DNA of 38,597 nt from Parabacteroides sp. (lineage in GTDB: Bacteria > Bacteroidota > Bacteroidia > Bacteroidales > Tannerellaceae), in assembly GCA_017937385.1 (NCBI GenBank), contig JAGBDR010000068.1:1-38597 (forward strand). The letters are read 5' to 3'. A program made the position numbers and the translations under genes. Within the stretch, counting starts at the first letter, position 1. Every line of letters starts with the position of its first letter. Under the pieces are notes generated by a model. That model saw only the letters and a program-made list of their open reading frames with translations. It ran no database searches and was not told where the DNA came from. Positions 7,513 through 15,757 of the stretch are shown here, piece after piece.

Positions 7513-8253
7513 CTATTTATACGAATAACCGCCATCGACAACGATCACTTCGCCATTAAAATAACTATTTTCTACTAACATCTTATAAACCTCTGCCAAT
7601 TCTTCCGGATCACAGAAACGCCCCAACGAAACCTTGTTCTCGATGTTACGGCGTATTTCGGCCGGCTTCGTCTTCTGCCATTCGGTATCCACAAAGCCGG
7701 GAGCCACGGCATTCACACGCAACTCGTAGGGAACCAGGAACTTCACCAGATTCTTCACCAAAGCATGGACGGCGCTCTTCGTCACCCCGTATACTAGCGA
7801 AACCGAATGGGGCTGTATGCCCATCAAAGAACCGGTAAAGACAACACTGCCTTCCTTGTTGATCAAACCGACAATGCGCTGCAACAGGAAGACGGGGAAA
7901 TGCACATTGGCAAAAAACACCCGCTCCCACTCGGCCATATCCAACTCCTCAAACGGATCGCGGCAAGTCAGGCCGGCATTAAAAACCACCGCATCCAAAC
8001 GCAAGGCGTGTCCCTCCAAAAAAGATCCGATCTTCTCAATGGAACCCCGGTCAGAGATATCCGCCTGGAGCGTACAAGCTTCCACAGCGTATTGCTGCCT
8101 GAAACCGGCCGCTGCCCGAAGTGCCTCTTCCCGATCGGAGGCGTACGTCAGGACCAGATTGTAGCCGGCTTTTGCCAAACATCCTGCCACCGCCTTGCCG
8201 ATTCCTTTCGTTCCTCCGGTAATCAAAACTTGTTTGCCCGCCATCACACTCAT
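7513..8253 (-). CDS. Short-chain dehydrogenase/reductase (FabG-like)
   Basis: 246 residues. It has the classical SDR features: 'TGGTKGIG' NAD(P)-binding turn near residue 12, NAG (about 91-93), the catalytic Ser in 'FTGSLMG', the Tyr/Lys pair in 'YGVTKSA', and 'VNAVAPGFVDTEW' after it. The nearest well-known relative in style is 3-oxoacyl-ACP reductase, but FabG-like SDRs act on many substrates. Its start overlaps the stop of the upstream nucleotidyltransferase (ATGA), so the two are translationally coupled; this argues for a reductase step in the CDP-alcohol lipid cluster rather than general fatty-acid synthesis. Met4 is an alternative start. Confidence 0.9.
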   Translation of the reverse strand: MSVMAGKQVLITGGTKGIGKAVAGCLAKAGYNLVLTYASDREEALRAAAGFRQQYAVEACTLQADISDRGSIEKIGSFLEGHALRLDAVVFNAGLTCRDPFEELDMAEWERVFFANVHFPVFLLQRIVGLINKEGSVVFTGSLMGIQPHSVSLVYGVTKSAVHALVKNLVKFLVPYELRVNAVAPGFVDTEWQKTKPAEIRRNIENKVSLGRFCDPEELAEVYKMLVENSYFNGEVIVVDGGYSYK

Positions 8254-8720
8254 TCTTTTTCACCGAATCCCTTAACGGACTCAGGTTTGGATTGCCGTTG
8301 CGACTTTAAATTCGCTTCGTATGAATCATGGATCGTCTTCTTCAGGTTGGAAGAGGAAACGCCTGTCCCGTATGGAAAATAGAATACCTGGACACCCAGG
8401 TCCTTCAGGTAGTCATACTTGCCGTACCAGTCATCACCCACAACAAAGGCGTCGATATTCAGTTTCTTGACGATTTCCGTATGGTCCAAGGTATGTTGCG
8501 GAATGACAATATCGGGCGTTTTCAATGCTTCGATAATTTGCAGCCGTTCCGAAAAAGGAATGATCGGTTTCGCCTTATAAGAAGAAACCAACTCATCCGT
8601 ACTTACCCCCACGATCAAAATGTCCGCAAGGCTACGGGCGTAGTTTATCATCCGAAGATGGTTATAATGGAACATATCGAACGTTCCAGACGTATATACA
8701 ATCGTTTTATCTTTAAACAT
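8250..8720 (-). CDS. Glycerol-3-phosphate cytidylyltransferase-like nucleotidyltransferase
   Basis: 156 residues, a single cytidylyltransferase-like Rossmann domain. 'TSGTFDMFHYNHLRMINYA' near the start carries the HxGH-type nucleotide-binding motif as HYNH, with Asn in place of the usual Gly. 'DILIVGVSTDELV' and 'IIPFSERLQIIEAL' follow as in TagD/GCT enzymes. The likely reaction is CTP plus a polyol or alcohol phosphate giving a CDP-alcohol. It is first of a four-gene operon (SDR, CDP-alcohol phosphotransferase, acyltransferase downstream), so its product is probably the substrate for the phosphotransferase. The real substrate is not known. Confidence 0.88.
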   Translation of the reverse strand: MFKDKTIVYTSGTFDMFHYNHLRMINYARSLADILIVGVSTDELVSSYKAKPIIPFSERLQIIEALKTPDIVIPQHTLDHTEIVKKLNIDAFVVGDDWYGKYDYLKDLGVQVFYFPYGTGVSSSNLKKTIHDSYEANLKSQRQSKPESVKGFGEKE

Positions 8721-8745
8721 AATACTTAATATCCTTTTGAAACCG

Positions 8746-8753
8746 CAAACTTA
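8746..8753 (-). promoter_or_regulatory. -7 element for the CDP-alcohol lipid cluster
   Basis: TAAGTTTG on the minus strand, 25 nt before the start codon of the nucleotidyltransferase gene, matches TAnnTTTG. Confidence 0.6.
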
Positions 8754-8770
8754 CACAAACTTTTCCTATC

Positions 8771-8807
8771 AAAAAAACAATGAAAGGAAATAGCAATTGT
8801 TTCCATT
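8771..8807 (-). terminator. Possible terminator after pdxA
   Basis: On the minus strand GGAAA (8804-8800) can pair with TTTCC (8789-8785), extended by AATG/CATT, and is followed by a run of seven T's. The stem is weak and interrupted. Confidence 0.45.
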
Positions 8808-8829
8808 AAAAAAGGGGAGCGAAAGCCGG

Positions 8830-9930
8830 TTATTCGTCTTCCTCTTTTGTCAAGTCAAGCTTTTCATTATCGCCTCCCTTATCGAAATATTGCTTACGTA
8901 AAGGGTTGGCGGTTGCTTCCCGATAACGGGTACGGTTCCGATAGATATCCAGGGCGGCATACAAGGCCTGACGGAAAGATTCTTCAGAAGCTACATTCTG
9001 GCCGGCGATATCGTATGCCGTACCATGAGCCGGGGAAGTCCGTACGACTGACAGGCCAGCCGTATAATTGATTCCGTCCTCCATTGCCAACGTCTTGAAC
9101 GGGGCCAGACCCTGATCGTGATACATCGCCAGTACACCGTCGAACTTCTCATACATCTGCGAACCGAAGAAACCATCGGCGGCATAGGGACCGAAAGCCA
9201 TCACCCCTTTCTTTTCCGCTTCCCGGATAGCCGGGACAATGATTTCTTCCTCCTCCTTGCCCAACAATCCGGAATCGCCGGCGTGCGGGTTCAACGAAAG
9301 GACGGCGATACGGGGACGCACGATTCCGAAATCCTGTTTGAGCGAGTGGTTGAAGATACGCAATTTGGACACGATATCTTCAAGGGTGATCTTCGATGCG
9401 ACTTGTGCCAAGGGGACATGTCCTGTCACCAATGCGACACGCAGGTTGTCTTTCATCAGAATCATCAAAGCCTTTTTGCCCTGCCCGCCAAAACATTCTT
9501 CCAAATACTCCGTATGGCCGGGGAAATGGAATTGTTCGTTCTGTATATTGTGTTTATTGATCGGAGCCGTTACCAATACATCCACAGCCCCGCGCTTCAA
9601 ATCGGCAACGGCAGCCTCTAAAGCTTGATAGGCGGCTGCACCGGCAGCCGTTGTCGACTGACACAACTCCACCTTTGTTTCATCATCCACACAGTTGATC
9701 ATGTTCACCCGGTTTGCTCCAGCATCTTCGGCCTGCGCGATGATACTCAAATTCACAGCCGGCAATTCCAATGCTTTCCGGTGATAAGCGGCAATCTTCG
9801 ACGATCCGTAGATGACCGGCGTACAGAGTTCGGCAATACGGGCATCCGACAACGTTTTCAGGATCACCTCATAACCGATACCGTTTATGTCTCCGTGGGT
9901 AATGCCCACCTTAATCAATCGTTCTTCCAT
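8830..9930 (-). CDS. pdxA: 4-hydroxythreonine-4-phosphate dehydrogenase PdxA
   Basis: 366 residues, slightly longer than the family norm because of an acidic tail ('KLDLTKEEDE'). Signatures include 'VGITHGDINGIGYEVILKTL' at the N terminus, 'APINKHNI' and 'FPGHTEYLE' (active-site region), 'LSLNPHAGDSGLLGKEE', and 'MYHDQGLAPFK' plus 'RTSPAHGTAYDIAGQ' with the metal-binding histidines. It oxidises 4-phosphohydroxy-threonine in the DXP-independent branch of pyridoxal phosphate synthesis. It lies on the minus strand, downstream of the DUF4837 gene and behind a heptad-repeat region that could form a strong AT-only hairpin. Confidence 0.94.
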   Translation of the reverse strand: MEERLIKVGITHGDINGIGYEVILKTLSDARIAELCTPVIYGSSKIAAYHRKALELPAVNLSIIAQAEDAGANRVNMINCVDDETKVELCQSTTAAGAAAYQALEAAVADLKRGAVDVLVTAPINKHNIQNEQFHFPGHTEYLEECFGGQGKKALMILMKDNLRVALVTGHVPLAQVASKITLEDIVSKLRIFNHSLKQDFGIVRPRIAVLSLNPHAGDSGLLGKEEEEIIVPAIREAEKKGVMAFGPYAADGFFGSQMYEKFDGVLAMYHDQGLAPFKTLAMEDGINYTAGLSVVRTSPAHGTAYDIAGQNVASEESFRQALYAALDIYRNRTRYREATANPLRKQYFDKGGDNEKLDLTKEEDE

Positions 9931-9958
9931 TCTATTTTGATTTATAAATCAGACCCAT

Positions 9959-10057
9959 AATTTATGATTTATAATTTATGATTTATAATTTATGATTTAT
10001 AATTTATGATTTATTCCGTCGCAACTATAAATCATAAATCACAAATCATAAATCATA
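9959..10057. repeat. Heptad-based AT repeats with inverted copy upstream of pdxA
   Basis: Four perfect tandem copies of a 14-bp unit 'aatttatgatttat' occupy 9959-10014. After 11 nt an inverted set ('ataaatcataaatc...') fills 10026-10057. The 14-mer is itself two related 7-mers. The two blocks are reverse complements, so a long A/T-only hairpin is possible in the DUF4837-pdxA intergenic transcript. Confidence 0.9.
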
Positions 10058-10064
10058 ACTATTT

Positions 10065-11063
10065 TTACTCTTCTTCAAACTCACCGGGCAACCGCAAGGT
10101 ATACAGGGCTGATTCGACACGGCGGATAAAATTACGCTTATCCGTCTCCGGGGCAAATACGAAACCCTCGACCACCACAACCCGGTTGTTCTTTTCGTCC
10201 AGGCGGGCATGGCTGACAAACGGCCCGCCCATCATGTCGCCTTTCATTTGCCACAAACCGCGCAGCACACCGCAATACTTGCCATTGACCGTTGTCGGGG
10301 TATAGGTCACCCAAACGGGATCCGTCGCCATATAGGAACCGGGAAACGCACCCGGCATATTCGCCTTCATGACCGAATCGCGCTTGGCAATCAGATAGTC
10401 GCCCGTAAACGTATCCGCATCCTTGTAGGGGAAATCATAGACAACGATATCCGAACGTCCGGTGTTGGCATTATTGGAAGCCCAGAAAAAGCCGGTCGTA
10501 TCCCGGTAATAAGTCATATTTCCCGGAGCATACAGCTGCACGTCGAAGCGATTCTTGACATGTTCAAAAACCACCGGGCTGTGTTCTTTCTCCAACTGGT
10601 TGATTGTACGGTTTCTTTCGCATTTGGTAAAGAACTCGACGAGGCTTCGCGGATGCGCCTCCAGATATTCAAGAATGGCATTGCCGTCGGGAGCCGTCAA
10701 CATCATCACCACCTGGCCTTTTGCCCAGCGGTTGTTCTCGTAGTTCAGCGAAACTTTCGTGTACTGGGAGTTGTCTATCTTCACAATCAAGATATTGCGT
10801 ACATAAGTCAACAGGCCGTTAAAGTGTTCCGGTGTCGCATAAGTGACCTTAAAGGCAGGCTCAGCCTGTGGCAGTCCCGGAATATCGGAAACCAGCTCGG
10901 CTTTGATCGCCTTTCCGGCAGGGGCATCCCAACCAGCTTTATCCATTGTCACGACAATTTCATAGGCGAAACCGGTTGCATTTCGTACCACCGGACCCGA
11001 ACTACATGCTCCCATCACACCAAGAAGCATCAAAAGGCTGATCAATAAAGAATATGTTTTCAT
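10065..11063 (-). CDS. DUF4837 family lipoprotein
   Basis: 332 residues. A lipoprotein signal ends VMGA-C with Cys20. The body matches DUF4837, a Bacteroidetes-only family: 'NILIVKIDNSQYTKVSLNYENNRWAKGQ' in the first half and 'DPVWVTYTPTTVNGKYCGVLRGLWQMKGDMMGGPFVSH' in the second. No catalytic motif is evident. The mature protein should be attached to the inner or outer membrane facing the periplasm. Function is unknown. It lies between rlmN and pdxA on the same strand, with its own -7 element. Confidence 0.85.
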   Translation of the reverse strand: MKTYSLLISLLMLLGVMGACSSGPVVRNATGFAYEIVVTMDKAGWDAPAGKAIKAELVSDIPGLPQAEPAFKVTYATPEHFNGLLTYVRNILIVKIDNSQYTKVSLNYENNRWAKGQVVMMLTAPDGNAILEYLEAHPRSLVEFFTKCERNRTINQLEKEHSPVVFEHVKNRFDVQLYAPGNMTYYRDTTGFFWASNNANTGRSDIVVYDFPYKDADTFTGDYLIAKRDSVMKANMPGAFPGSYMATDPVWVTYTPTTVNGKYCGVLRGLWQMKGDMMGGPFVSHARLDEKNNRVVVVEGFVFAPETDKRNFIRRVESALYTLRLPGEFEEE

Positions 11064-11086
11064 ATCCGTTTCGTTTTTTTATGACA

Positions 11087-11094
11087 CAAATATA
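11087..11094 (-). promoter_or_regulatory. -7 element for the DUF4837 lipoprotein gene
   Basis: TATATTTG on the minus strand, 23 nt before the start codon, matches TAnnTTTG exactly. Confidence 0.6.
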
Positions 11095-11123
11095 GTTTCT
11101 TTTCCCTCAAAAAGACACCGCTT

Positions 11124-12155
11124 CTATTCTTTTTGTTGTTTCTTCGCCGTAGAAAGCATTCCGCATGCGGCAAATATGTCCTCTCCCCGCGATGCCCGGA
11201 TCGTACAGACAATACCGGCCGCATTCAACGTATCCCGAAACGCCTCCATTCTTGCCAAGTCCGATGTTTCCAACGGCACATGGGGGATTGCATGAAAACG
11301 GATCAGGTTAACCCGGCAAGGAATCCTGTTCAATAAACCAGCCAACGCTTTCGCATGTTTAAGATCGTCGTTCAAATTTTTAAATACGATGTATTCAAAC
11401 GAAACCCGGCGCTGGTGGGTAAAATCATATTGCTTGATCGTCTCAATAACGTCACGTGCGGGAAAGGCTTTTTCAACCGGCATCAAAGACAAGCGTTCGG
11501 CCGGATAGGGCGAATGCAGGCTGACAGCCAAATGGCACTCACTCTCTTCAAGAAAGCGTTTCAACCCTTTGGCGACCCCGATCGTCGAAACGGTTATCCG
11601 CTTCGGACTCCAGGCATATCCGTAAGGGGCCGTCAGGATTTCCAATACTTTGAAAAGTTCATCCACATTGTCCAGCGGTTCTCCCATACCCATAAAGACG
11701 ATATTGGTCAATTGTTCCGTTTCCGGCAAGGATTGTATCTGGTTCAGGATCTCGTTGGCCGATAGATTTTTAGTAAATCCTTGCTTGCCGGTCATACAGA
11801 AAAGGCAGTTCATTTTACATCCGACCTGAGAGGAGACGCACAAAGTCGCCCGGTCTTCCGTCGGGATATACACGGATTCGACAAAATTACCGGGACCGGC
11901 AGCATACAAATACTTGATCGTCCCATCCACCGACTTCATCCAATCGGAAGGAGGAACAGCTCCCACCTCGAAGTGTTCTTCCAACAAGGTACGCTTCGCC
12001 GAAGCAAGATTCGTCATGGCAGCAATAGATGTCACTTTCTTTTTATACAGCCAGTCAGCCATTTGCTTGGCCGCATAACCCGGAAGCCCGACTTCAGAGG
12101 CGACACCTTTCAGTTCGTCCAAAGTCATTCCCAATAAACGTCGTTTTTCACTCAT
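11124..12155 (-). CDS. rlmN: 23S rRNA (adenine-2503-C2) methyltransferase RlmN
   Basis: 343 residues from the start chosen here. The radical-SAM cluster motif C113-x3-C117-x2-C120 is in 'GCKMNCLFCMTG', followed by 'FMGMGEPLDN' (SAM binding), 'ISTIGV'-like 'RITVSTIGVAKGL', 'LAVSLHSP' and 'TIRASRGEDIFAACGML' with the methyl-carrying Cys near the C terminus. It methylates C2 of A2503 in 23S rRNA and A37 in some tRNAs. A longer in-frame start at 12182 exists, but it falls inside the -7 promoter element at 12180-12187, so it cannot be on the transcript. The start at 12155 also has a purine-rich AAGG 5 nt upstream. Confidence 0.95.
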   Translation of the reverse strand: MSEKRRLLGMTLDELKGVASEVGLPGYAAKQMADWLYKKKVTSIAAMTNLASAKRTLLEEHFEVGAVPPSDWMKSVDGTIKYLYAAGPGNFVESVYIPTEDRATLCVSSQVGCKMNCLFCMTGKQGFTKNLSANEILNQIQSLPETEQLTNIVFMGMGEPLDNVDELFKVLEILTAPYGYAWSPKRITVSTIGVAKGLKRFLEESECHLAVSLHSPYPAERLSLMPVEKAFPARDVIETIKQYDFTHQRRVSFEYIVFKNLNDDLKHAKALAGLLNRIPCRVNLIRFHAIPHVPLETSDLARMEAFRDTLNAAGIVCTIRASRGEDIFAACGMLSTAKKQQKE

Positions 12156-12179
12156 GATCCTTCTTCTGTTTCTCACGCG

Positions 12180-12187
12180 CAAAGATA
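12180..12187 (-). promoter_or_regulatory. -7 element for rlmN
   Basis: TATCTTTG on the minus strand, 24 nt before the ATG at 12155. It decides the rlmN start, because the upstream in-frame start at 12182 would lie within the promoter. Confidence 0.65.
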
Positions 12188-12222
12188 TAAAAAAACCGCC
12201 AATCGACTACGATTGGCGGTTT
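12187..12222 (-). terminator. Terminator after the PpiD/SurA-like gene
   Basis: A perfect 12-bp stem (12193-12204 with 12211-12222, 6-nt loop) is followed on the minus strand by seven T's. It lies 42 nt past the stop at 12265 and directly upstream of the rlmN promoter. Confidence 0.9.
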
Positions 12223-12264
12223 CCTATGATGGGCCGGCAGGTTCCTGCCAAGATAAGATCTCTT

Positions 12265-14403
12265 TTAATAAAAGCGGATGCGGTTATCTTCTACATCAGC
12301 ATTATTAACCAATGACTGAATAGCCTGGAAACCGAAACGGTAAGCGTTAGAAGCATCCAAAGCCTTGGTTTCAGCAACTTCGTCATAGTCCTTAGCATCT
12401 TTGTTCTGTTCGTATACCTTAAATACATATACACCGTTGTTACCGGTAACCGGAGCACTCAACTGATCTTTCTGGGCCAGAGAAACCATTGCGTTCAACT
12501 TCGGTTCAACCCCGATACCTGCGATACGGCGAGTGGCAAAGCTGACAAACTTAACAGAATCGGCAGAAGCGTTCATTGCCTGGGCATACGCATCGACAGA
12601 GCTCAAATTCTTGGCAGACAAATCCTGTGCGATCTTCTCCCCTTTCTTCTGGGCGATCAACTCTGATTTCAACATCGGAGTAACCGATTCCAAAGAACGG
12701 TAGCCTTCCGGCAAGGTTCCCTGAACAGCAGCAATCACAAACTTATCGTCACATTCAAAGATTTCAGAGATATCGCCTTTGCCGTTCTGGAACGCCCAAC
12801 GGATAACCGGACGGGAATTCTTGATCGACCCCAACAACTGGTCGTTAGCCGTTACCGTCACATTAGACAACAGGTTATAACCGGCTTCTTTGGCGGCTTC
12901 GTCCAGTTTATCCACATTCTGGTTCTTAGAGATAAACTGGTTCAATTCGTTGTAGATATTACCATACGTTTTCGTACTCGGAGATACGGTCATATCGATA
13001 TCAGCCACTTTATACTTGTCGACATTGGCAGTCTTTTCGGTAATCTTGATGATGTGTGTACCATACAAAGACTTCACAATCGAATAATCATTGACCGAAG
13101 TCGAGAAAACCGCTTTTTTGAAATCCTCATTTACACCTCTCAAGGCAGTCGCTTCAGTAAACCAACCCAGTTCACCACCTTTTTCTGCAGCCTGGTCAGC
13201 CGAATATTCCTTTGCCAACGCAGCAAAGTCACCCCCTTTCTTCAACACTTCCAACAAACTGTCGGCTTTTGCCTTGACAGCCGCTTCATCCCCTGTATTT
13301 GCCAACATGATGTGGCTGACCTTGACAGAGTCGGGAGCAACGGTTTTGTCGACCAACTTGAACAGTCTGTATTTGTCGTTTTCAAAGACAGGACCGTAAA
13401 CGTCACCAACATTTGCCGTCTTTACGAATTGCTTCATTTCAGAATCCAAAGCATTTTCCGTGAAGAAAGCATCCAGATAAGGTATTTCAGAATTTTCCGT
13501 TACCAAATCAGCCACCTTTTCAGAAGCGGCCAACTCGCTCTTCAAAGATTCGATTTCCGCACTTGCCTTGTCGTAATCCTCTTTGCTCGGACGAATGTCT
13601 ACAGCGATATACTTGATTACCTTTCCTTCTTTCTGCTTGAACAACTCCTTACGCTGATTGTACAGTTTTTCGATATCGCTCTTGCTTACCTGTATCGTTG
13701 AATCAGGAATGGAAGCGTACGACTGCATGGCATAAACAATGTCTGAACTTACAGCCGAGCCGTCGAAAGCGTCTTTGGCATCCAATTTGTTGGCAGAAAC
13801 CGCCTTGCTTAACAAAGTCGTATATTTCTGTTCCAGACGCTGACGTTTGATATTCTTTTCCCAGAACATCCAGAACTGACGAGCCTGCAACAACTGCGCC
13901 TGCTGATCGGCAGGGTAGCTGGCGATATTATCGTCGTCGATCGTCTTTAAGAAGTTCAACAATGCCGTTTTGTCAAATGCACCCGTCTGCGGATTCACAA
14001 ACATCTGCATCTGTTGGATCATCGGAGAAATGTTTTCACCCTGAACCATATCGAACAGTTCTTCCGGACCGACTCCCATGCCCAATGCGGAAGTTGCTTC
14101 GTTCAGAACAATGTCCTGTACCATACCGTCGAATACAGACTGGCGGATTTGAGTCTGGTATTCTTCGGGCAGACTGGCGGAACCGGTCTGCATTTTGTAC
14201 ATCTCAGTCATTTCGTCTACACGATCCTGAAATTCTTGGATTTTAATAACTTCTCCGTCTACTTTCGCAACATTTTCCTGCGATTGTCTGAAATAGGTAG
14301 AACCGGAGTTCAAAAAGTCACCGATGATAAAAGCGAACAATGCCACCCCTACAACGAGTACCAGCAGTCCTGCTTTGCTTCTGATTTTTTCCAGCGTAGC
14401 CAT
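12265..14403 (-). CDS. Membrane-anchored peptidyl-prolyl isomerase/foldase (PpiD/SurA-like)
   Basis: 712 residues. One N-terminal membrane helix (about 11-32, 'AGLLVLVVGVALFAFIIGDF') anchors a large periplasmic part. A SurA-N-like helical chaperone region comes first, then a parvulin domain at about 343-440: 'KVSHIMLANTGDEAAVKAKA', 'GGDFAALAKEYSADQAAEKGGELGWF' and 'YGTHIIKIT'. A second, degenerate parvulin-like region follows. The layout is that of PpiD, which assists folding of proteins leaving the Sec channel. It has its own terminator, and lies downstream of the CoaX-to-CNNM run on the same strand. Confidence 0.9.
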   Translation of the reverse strand: MATLEKIRSKAGLLVLVVGVALFAFIIGDFLNSGSTYFRQSQENVAKVDGEVIKIQEFQDRVDEMTEMYKMQTGSASLPEEYQTQIRQSVFDGMVQDIVLNEATSALGMGVGPEELFDMVQGENISPMIQQMQMFVNPQTGAFDKTALLNFLKTIDDDNIASYPADQQAQLLQARQFWMFWEKNIKRQRLEQKYTTLLSKAVSANKLDAKDAFDGSAVSSDIVYAMQSYASIPDSTIQVSKSDIEKLYNQRKELFKQKEGKVIKYIAVDIRPSKEDYDKASAEIESLKSELAASEKVADLVTENSEIPYLDAFFTENALDSEMKQFVKTANVGDVYGPVFENDKYRLFKLVDKTVAPDSVKVSHIMLANTGDEAAVKAKADSLLEVLKKGGDFAALAKEYSADQAAEKGGELGWFTEATALRGVNEDFKKAVFSTSVNDYSIVKSLYGTHIIKITEKTANVDKYKVADIDMTVSPSTKTYGNIYNELNQFISKNQNVDKLDEAAKEAGYNLLSNVTVTANDQLLGSIKNSRPVIRWAFQNGKGDISEIFECDDKFVIAAVQGTLPEGYRSLESVTPMLKSELIAQKKGEKIAQDLSAKNLSSVDAYAQAMNASADSVKFVSFATRRIAGIGVEPKLNAMVSLAQKDQLSAPVTGNNGVYVFKVYEQNKDAKDYDEVAETKALDASNAYRFGFQAIQSLVNNADVEDNRIRFY

Positions 14404-14449
14404 TTATCTTTATCTATTTTAAAGTTTATTATTCTACTTTTTAAGGGCA

Positions 14450-14457
14450 CGAAGATA
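14450..14457 (-). promoter_or_regulatory. Possible -7 element for the PpiD/SurA-like gene
   Basis: TATCTTCG on the minus strand, about 47 nt before the start codon, is one base off TAnnTTTG. Low-certainty call. Confidence 0.35.
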
Positions 14458-14500
14458 CGAAAAAAAGAGATTACTGCATCTTTTTATGCCCTTTTTTTAA

Positions 14501-15757
14501 TCAACCAACTACTTTCATACGAACTAACTCGATTTTCGTAGCGGTCACTTTTATGATTTTAAAAGAATACTTATCGATTACAACCTCTTCGTTTAACTTC
14601 GGGAATTTCTGATAGAAGTGCAAAATGAAGCCGGCAATCGTCACATAATCATCCGACTCCGGCAGTTCCAGGTCAAACTTTTCGTTCAGCGTATCGATCT
14701 CTATACGGCCGGACAACAGATATTCATCTTCTCCGACCTTCTTGGCGACATACGACTTGACATCGTGTTCGTCTTCAATCTCTCCGAATATCTCTTCCAC
14801 CAAGTCTTCCAAGGTTACGATTCCGGAAGTTCCTCCGAACTCATCCACCACGACAGCCATACTTTTCTTATCCTGCATCAGGACTTTCATCAATTTATTG
14901 GCAGCCATCGTTTCAGGGACGATCGAAACGCTCCGGATGCTCTTTGTCCAGTCTTCCGGATTCTTAAACATTTCCGAAGAATGGATATATCCGACAATAT
15001 CATCTATGTTTTCATTATATACCAATATTTTGGAAAGCCCGGTCTCTATAAAACGGGAACGCAAATCCTCAAGCGTGGCCGTCTTGTCGCACGCCACGAT
15101 TTCCGTACGCGGCACAATACAATCACGCAAACGCACATTCGAGAAATCGAGTGCATTCTGAAAGATCTTCACCTCCGTATCCATATCCGAATTTTGCGGC
15201 GCATCTTCAATGCTCTGTTGGATAAAATAGTCAAGGTCGACCTTTCCCAACGCCCGTTGCGTCGAACCGGTCACATTCTTTACACCTGCAACTTTCAAAA
15301 TCAGGAAAGAGAGCAAGGAGGAAAATTTAGAAATCGGATACAGTACTATATATATGACCAACAAAGGCACAGAAAACAAAGTAAGCGAAAAGTTCGGATT
15401 CAGCTTGAAAACAGTCTTCGGAATAAACTCCCCGGTAAATAATATCAGGATCGTCGAAATAACAGACTGAATCAAAACAATCAACGCCTCGTTATTGACC
15501 ACACGCGCAATAAACGGTTCCAGGACAATCGCCATCTGCAACCCGTAAACGACCAACGCAATGTTGTTTCCAACCAACATCGTAGATATAAACTGATTCG
15601 GATTCCGGTAAAATATCTCCAAAATCTTACTCGTCAAGCTTTTTTCCTTCTTGTCAAGCTCAAAACGCAACTTATTGGAAGAAATAAAAGCGATCTCCAT
15701 TCCTGAAAAGAATGCAGAAAATGCCAATGATATTAATATGTATGTAAGTGCACTCAT
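14501..15757 (-). CDS. CNNM/CorC-HlyC family membrane protein with CBS domains (hemolysin family)
   Basis: 418 residues. The N terminus is a DUF21/CNNM membrane domain, with 'SGMEIAFISSNKLRFELDKKE' after the first helix, further helices to about residue 155 and 'NPNQFISTMLVGNNIALVVYG'. Two CBS modules follow (about 205-330, including 'DFSNVRLRDCIVPRTEIVA' and 'AVVVDEFGGTSGIVTLEDLVEEIFGEIEDEHD'), then a CorC/HlyC C-terminal domain. Family members are linked to magnesium or cobalt efflux, and the gliding gene GldE is a relative. Its ATG overlaps the lptC stop by one base (TAATG), so translation is coupled to LptC. Confidence 0.9.
   Translation of the reverse strand: MSALTYILISLAFSAFFSGMEIAFISSNKLRFELDKKEKSLTSKILEIFYRNPNQFISTMLVGNNIALVVYGLQMAIVLEPFIARVVNNEALIVLIQSVISTILILFTGEFIPKTVFKLNPNFSLTLFSVPLLVIYIVLYPISKFSSLLSFLILKVAGVKNVTGSTQRALGKVDLDYFIQQSIEDAPQNSDMDTEVKIFQNALDFSNVRLRDCIVPRTEIVACDKTATLEDLRSRFIETGLSKILVYNENIDDIVGYIHSSEMFKNPEDWTKSIRSVSIVPETMAANKLMKVLMQDKKSMAVVVDEFGGTSGIVTLEDLVEEIFGEIEDEHDVKSYVAKKVGEDEYLLSGRIEIDTLNEKFDLELPESDDYVTIAGFILHFYQKFPKLNEEVVIDKYSFKIIKVTATKIELVRMKVVG

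Noticed and set aside
12156-12182. Nine-codon N-terminal extension of RlmN
   Set aside because: It overlaps the -7 promoter element at 12180-12187, and the family begins near the ATG at 12155.
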